Positions 60,336-64,000 of a DNA stretch of 64,000 nucleotides are shown one piece after another (position 1 is the first letter of the stretch; every line of letters starts with the position of its first letter). The position numbers and the translations under genes are program-made. The notes beneath the pieces were generated by a model, which searched no databases, had not been told where the DNA came from, and worked only from the letters and a program-made list of their open reading frames with translations. Origin of the DNA: Paracoccus onchidii (GTDB taxonomy: Bacteria > Pseudomonadota > Alphaproteobacteria > Rhodobacterales > Rhodobacteraceae); assembly GCF_028294535.1 (NCBI RefSeq), contig NZ_JAQBIE010000008.1:1-64000 (forward strand), in the 5' to 3' direction.

Positions 60336-60981
60336 TGGACCACCGTTTTTCCAGATAGCCGCCGAAACGCGCGACGGGGAAACTGATGAGGAAATAGAAA
60401 GCGCCACAGATCATCAGCAACAGCAGGGGTTCCTGCAGGCGCGTGATCAGAATCTGCGTCGATTTCAGCAATTCGGTTACTTGCACCACATAGACCAGCG
60501 CGGAATCCTTCATGACGCCAAGGGCCAGACCGATCCAGCTTGGCAATGCCACCCGCGTCGCCAGTGGCAGCACGATGTTGCGCATGTCCTGTGCCCAGGT
60601 CATCCCGAGCGATCGCGACGCACGGCGCAGCGTCATCGGTACTGCTTCGATTCCGCCCCGGACGATTTCGGCGCAATAGGCCGAGGTATACATGGTCAGG
60701 ACAATGCAGGCGACCGTCAGGCCCGACAGGCCCAATCTAAGGACCGTTCCAAGAAATGCATAGGTCAGAACCAGTTGAATAAGCAGCGGGATCGAACGGA
60801 ACACATCCAGAACGATCATCAGCGGCGCCGACCAATATGGTCCCAGCTGGTAGCGGATCACCCCGAAGATGATCCCCAGAATGGTGCCGAAGAACACGGA
60901 CAGGATTGTCACAAAGATCGTCATGCCCGCGCCTTTTGCGAGGAACAGGAAATCATTTGCGCTCAAGGCTGTATCAAGCAT
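60328..60981 (-). CDS. Amino-acid ABC transporter permease (HisM/GlnP family)
   Basis: Membrane subunit of 217 residues with about five hydrophobic segments and the EAA loop region GIEAVPMTLRRASRSLGMTW. It sits 11 bases after the partner permease gene, and both together form the heterodimeric channel usual for polar-amino-acid importers. Confidence 0.93.
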   Translation of the reverse strand: MLDTALSANDFLFLAKGAGMTIFVTILSVFFGTILGIIFGVIRYQLGPYWSAPLMIVLDVFRSIPLLIQLVLTYAFLGTVLRLGLSGLTVACIVLTMYTSAYCAEIVRGGIEAVPMTLRRASRSLGMTWAQDMRNIVLPLATRVALPSWIGLALGVMKDSALVYVVQVTELLKSTQILITRLQEPLLLLMICGAFYFLISFPVARFGGYLEKRWSND

Positions 60982-60992
60982 CCTTGGCCCCC

Positions 60993-61658
60993 TTAATAGC
61001 GGAACAGGCGCCGCGAGATCAGCCAGGCTCCGGCCTGGATGATCTTGACGATCACATAAAAGATGACAGCCGCCATCGCGAACAGTTCAAAGGTTCGGAA
61101 CGTCAATGCGTTCAGATCCTGCGTCACACCGTAAAGGTCCAGATTCATCCCGACCGTGACCCCAAGCGATGTCATCAGCACGGCCCAGACCATCTGGTTG
61201 GTGATGGTGGGAAAGGAAATCCGGATCATCTGCGGCAGCACGATATGGCGGAACGCCTGGATGTCCGAAAGACCAAGCGATCGGCCTGCACGTGTTTGCG
61301 TATCCGGAATCGCCTTGAGCGCACCTCGGAAATTCTCGGCCAGGTAGCCGGCGTTGTTGAAGGTGATGCCCAGCAGCAGGGACGCATAGGGGCTGAGGTG
61401 AAGCCCCAATCCGGCCAGCCCGAAATGGGCCATGTAAATCTGGAACAGGGCGGGCGTGTTGCGCGCGATTTCCACCCAGGTTGTCGCGATGCCCGACAGA
61501 ACACGGCTGCCGGACCTGCGAAATACCGTCAGGGCGATGGCCAGAAGAATGCCGATGACCATCGACAGCACCGCCACCTGCATGGTGATGATGGCGCCAT
61601 CCAGCATTTCGGGCAGGCGCGCCCATGCCTGCCGCCACTGGAATCTGTAATTGAACAT
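60993..61658 (-). CDS. Amino-acid ABC transporter permease (HisQ/GlnP family)
   Basis: Partner permease of 221 residues. Family start FQWRQAWARLPEMLDGAIIT, EAA loop KAIPDTQTRAGRSLGLSD and several hydrophobic segments. It follows the binding-protein gene across a 67-base gap that contains a strong hairpin. Confidence 0.93.
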   Translation of the reverse strand: MFNYRFQWRQAWARLPEMLDGAIITMQVAVLSMVIGILLAIALTVFRRSGSRVLSGIATTWVEIARNTPALFQIYMAHFGLAGLGLHLSPYASLLLGITFNNAGYLAENFRGALKAIPDTQTRAGRSLGLSDIQAFRHIVLPQMIRISFPTITNQMVWAVLMTSLGVTVGMNLDLYGVTQDLNALTFRTFELFAMAAVIFYVIVKIIQAGAWLISRRLFRY

Positions 61659-61683
61659 GTCCGCCTCGTATGTCGGATATGGT

Positions 61684-61709
61684 GGCGGCGCGATGCAAGC
61701 CGCGCCGCC
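61684..61709 (-). other. Intercistronic hairpin after the binding-protein gene
   Basis: GGCGGCGCG / CGCGCCGCC, a 9-bp perfect stem with an 8-base loop, lies between the binding-protein and permease genes. It probably keeps binding-protein mRNA in excess over permease mRNA, as in many ABC operons. Confidence 0.6.
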
Positions 61710-61725
61710 CCGTCAGGCGGATGCC

Positions 61726-62535
61726 TTAGCGATAGACCCCCGGAATGGTCAGATCGGCGGGCGTGCCTTCTCCAACCCATTTCGCATACAGTTCAGCATA
61801 GCGGCCGGTGCGAACCTGCTGGTTGATGAACAGGTTCATATAGTTCAGCAGGCCCTGTTCCTCGCGCAGCGTGATCAGGCCCACATAGTCGGGCACCATT
61901 GGCGCCTTGTCGACGATCTTGATCCCTTCGAAATTGCCCGAGGCGACATTGGCTTCCGCGACCTCGACCGTCGAGACGGTCACGTCCAGCTGCCCCTGAG
62001 ACAGCGCCAGAAACACATCGGCCTGGTTCTGATACGGACGGAACTCACCTTCGCCCCATTCCTCGATCTTTTCCTGAAGCCAGATCGCCTCATAGGTGCC
62101 GGCGGTGGCGCCGACGGTCTTGCCCTTCATGCCTTCCCAGTCGGAAATCTCGACGCCGTCATTCGCGACGACGGCGTTTTCGAACGCGTAGTAAGGGATG
62201 GTGAACCCGACCGTCTTGGCGCGTTCGAGCGTGTCCGAGGTCGAGGCGACGGCAATATCGACCTGACCGGAAACAAGTGCGGGAATCCGTTCGGGAAAGG
62301 TTGTTTCGACGATCTCTGCCTCGACGCCAAGGGCTTCGGCCAGATCGTTGCAGTAATCGACATCGAAACCTTGTGGGTTGTTGTCGGAATCGCGCGAACC
62401 CATCGGCGGGAAATCCAGCACCACGGCGCAGCGCAGCGTGCCCGAACCGATAATGTCGTCCAACTTGTCGGCAAAGGCCGGGCCGGTCAGGGCGGTGGCC
62501 GCACATGCGGCAAGCGTGAGAGCGGAGGTTTTCAT
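61726..62535 (-). CDS. Amino-acid ABC transporter substrate-binding protein
   Basis: Periplasmic polar-amino-acid-binding protein (SBP_bac_3), 269 residues. Signal peptide to about AFA-DKLDD (residue 22). SBP3 motifs include LRCAVVLDFPPMGSRD, GFDVDYCNDLAEALG, and the arginine-containing ligand segment VSTVEVAEANVASG region. CAGGGAGACTT precedes the ATG. First gene of the transporter-enzyme operon; hydroxyproline is the inferred ligand. Confidence 0.92.
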   Translation of the reverse strand: MKTSALTLAACAATALTGPAFADKLDDIIGSGTLRCAVVLDFPPMGSRDSDNNPQGFDVDYCNDLAEALGVEAEIVETTFPERIPALVSGQVDIAVASTSDTLERAKTVGFTIPYYAFENAVVANDGVEISDWEGMKGKTVGATAGTYEAIWLQEKIEEWGEGEFRPYQNQADVFLALSQGQLDVTVSTVEVAEANVASGNFEGIKIVDKAPMVPDYVGLITLREEQGLLNYMNLFINQQVRTGRYAELYAKWVGEGTPADLTIPGVYR

Positions 62536-62623
62536 TTTTAAGTCTCCCTGTTGTGGATCGGCTTGGTGACAAGACCGATTCTGCGTTTTTTATCTGCCCT
62601 GCGAGATCGAAAAGCAAACATTA

Positions 62624-62638
62624 AATACTTGTTGTATG
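62624..62638. promoter_or_regulatory. GntR operator candidate before the transporter operon
   Basis: AATAC-TTGTT-GTATG lies 89 bases upstream of the binding-protein ATG, in the gap before the divergently placed end of the semialdehyde dehydrogenase. It matches the dyad at 53762-53776 at 12 of its first 14 bases. Binding by the FCD-type GntR is inferred. Confidence 0.6.
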
Positions 62639-62707
62639 CAAAAATCTCGTCTGCATTGCCCCAATCACAAGCTTCGGGCATCGCAGGTCGCGATGCCCGC
62701 AATTCGG

Positions 62708-64000
62708 TCAGGCGCAGTCTTGTGGCAGGATATTCCGGGGAATATTCTGATAGCAGACCGGGCGCAGGAATCGCCGGATCGACAATGTTCCCACCGATGT
62801 CGCGCCGAAATTCGTGCTGGCGGGATAGGGGCCGCCATGCACCATGGCATCGGCGACCTCGACCCCGGTGGGAAAGCCGTTGGCCAAGACCCGTCCGGCC
62901 CGGCGTTCCAGAACCGGCAGAAGGCGGCGGGCATCGGCGGCATCGCCATCATCCATGTGGAGTGTCGCGGTCAGCTGACCGTCCAGCCCCCTGGCCAGAG
63001 CTTCCATCTGGTCGATGCCATCGACTCGAACAATCAGGCCAAGCGGGCCGAATACCTCTTCGCCAAGGCTGCGGTCGCGCAGGAAGCTGTTTGCATCGGT
63101 CTCATACAGGTTCGGGCTGGCCCTGCGATCCGAACCATCAGTCGTCAGCACGGCACGAACAGAATCGCGTGTCTTCAAGGCGGCGTTGCCAGAATGATAG
63201 GCATTGGCGATCGCGTCGGTCAGCATCAGCTGGGGTGCGACCTTGCTCAGGGCTTCGGTAGTGGCCGCGACAAAGGCATCGCCAGCCGCGCCTTTTTCCA
63301 CGATGGCGATGCCCGGATTCGTGCAGAATTGCCCTGCGCTCATCGTCAGGCTGGCGGCCCAGCCGGTGCCGATCTGGGTGCCGCGTGCGCTGGCTGCATC
63401 GGGCAGGATGAACATCGGATTGACGCTGCCCAGTTCACCGAAAAACGGTATCGGTTCGGGGCGGGCGGCGCACAGGTTGAACAAGGCGCGGCCACCTGCA
63501 AGGCTGCCTGTAAAGCCGACGGCCTTGATCAACGGATGCTGCACCAATGCCTGGCCCACTTTTCGATTTCCGCCCTGAACAAACGAAAACACCCCGGCGG
63601 GCATGTCACATTTGGCGATTGCGGCGTGAATGGCCTCGGCCACGATTTCACCAGTGCCGGGGTGGGCGTCATGCCCCTTGACGACGACGGGGCATCCGGC
63701 AGCCAGCGCCGCAGCCGTATCGCCCCCGGCCGTCGAAAAGGCCAGCGGGAAATTCGACGCGCCAAAGACCGCAACCGGCCCGATCGGGCGCTGGATCATA
63801 TGCAGGTCGGGGCGCGGCATCGGTTGGCGATCTGGCAATGCAGGATCATGACGGTGGTCAAGATAGTCGCCCTTGCGGATATGTTCGGCGAACATGCGCA
63901 ACTGCGCGGTGGTCCGCCCGCGCTCGCCCTCTAGCCGGGCTTCTGGCAGGCCGCTTTCCTGACTGCCGATCTGGGTAATGGCCTCGGCGCGGGCGTCGAT
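62708..64000 (-). CDS. Alpha-ketoglutarate semialdehyde dehydrogenase (5'-truncated by window edge)
   Basis: Aldehyde dehydrogenase oxidising 2,5-dioxopentanoate to 2-oxoglutarate, the last step of hydroxyproline breakdown. 430 residues are visible; the frame stays open to base 64000, so the N-terminus lies beyond the window (full enzymes are about 520 residues). The typical patches ESGLPEARLEGERGRT, VFGASNFPLAFSTAGGDTA and GFTGSLAGGRAL are present, with general-base Glu in FFGELGSVNP and catalytic Cys in SAGQFCTNPG. Same strand as the rest of the cluster, 172 bases upstream of the transporter genes. Confidence 0.92.
   Translation of the reverse strand: MDARAEAITQIGSQESGLPEARLEGERGRTTAQLRMFAEHIRKGDYLDHRHDPALPDRQPMPRPDLHMIQRPIGPVAVFGASNFPLAFSTAGGDTAAALAAGCPVVVKGHDAHPGTGEIVAEAIHAAIAKCDMPAGVFSFVQGGNRKVGQALVQHPLIKAVGFTGSLAGGRALFNLCAARPEPIPFFGELGSVNPMFILPDAASARGTQIGTGWAASLTMSAGQFCTNPGIAIVEKGAAGDAFVAATTEALSKVAPQLMLTDAIANAYHSGNAALKTRDSVRAVLTTDGSDRRASPNLYETDANSFLRDRSLGEEVFGPLGLIVRVDGIDQMEALARGLDGQLTATLHMDDGDAADARRLLPVLERRAGRVLANGFPTGVEVADAMVHGGPYPASTNFGATSVGTLSIRRFLRPVCYQNIPRNILPQDCA

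Noticed and set aside
1..64000. Mobile elements, integrases, toxin-antitoxin or phage genes, tRNA/rRNA genes
   Set aside because: None was recognised on either strand among the open frames or in the gaps, so the locus gives no direct sign of recent insertion.

Overview
The window is GC-rich DNA packed with short operons. Protein content (TctABC, TRAP and ABC uptake systems, IorAB-type molybdenum hydroxylase, hydroxyproline and polyamine catabolism, many LysR/GntR/SorC regulators) fits an alphaproteobacterium of the Paracoccus/Rhodobacteraceae type. It could be chromosome or a large accessory replicon: I see no rRNA, tRNA, replication, conjugation, transposase or CRISPR signal. Almost everything is nutrient uptake and catabolism.

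Layout. 1-3327: a TctCBA tripartite transporter (minus strand). 3767-8414: a Tat-exported molybdenum hydroxylase, its 2Fe-2S subunit and a tri-haem cytochrome c, a periplasmic dehydrogenase complex. 8441-14605: unlinked housekeeping-type genes (phospholipase D-like lipoprotein, two NADPH oxidoreductases, a DJ-1/PfpI protein, a YcaQ-like winged-helix protein). 14659-27674: a coherent but unassigned catabolic locus: signal-less sulfatase, two-subunit transketolase, BisC-like molybdo-oxidoreductase, FGGY kinase, zinc-type dehydrogenase, class II aldolase, SorC-type regulator and an NrtA/SsuA-type ABC transporter. The promoters at its two ends share a 15-of-16-base box. 27905-30135: kbl-tdh threonine degradation. 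30321-31529: an enolase-superfamily sugar-acid dehydratase.

31700-36400 holds an unusual trio: an ExeA/DamX-like membrane ATPase carrying Sel1-like repeats, facing an operon of a large periplasmic coiled-coil protein (333-bp internal tandem repeats) and an orphan TAXI-type solute-binding protein. I know of no described system with this composition. 36673-43632: a GntR/UTRA regulator, LacD-like aldolase, PfkB kinase, TRAP transporter and GldA-like dehydrogenase, with dyad operators in the control regions. 43715-52637: a probable guanidino/polyamine region (sodium symporter, aldehyde dehydrogenase, PuuB-like oxidase, cupin, ureohydrolase, two LysR regulators, an NTF2-like exported protein).

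52730-64000: a full hydroxyproline catabolic cluster on the minus strand. It has an amino-acid ABC transporter, 4-hydroxyproline 2-epimerase (Cys/Cys), D-hydroxyproline dehydrogenase, a DapA-type deaminase, and a semialdehyde dehydrogenase cut by the window edge. A 3-hydroxyproline branch is added: a fused aconitase X and a proline-racemase-like protein with a Ser/Thr pair. A GntR/FCD regulator is encoded inside, and matching dyads lie upstream of the deaminase and of the transporter.
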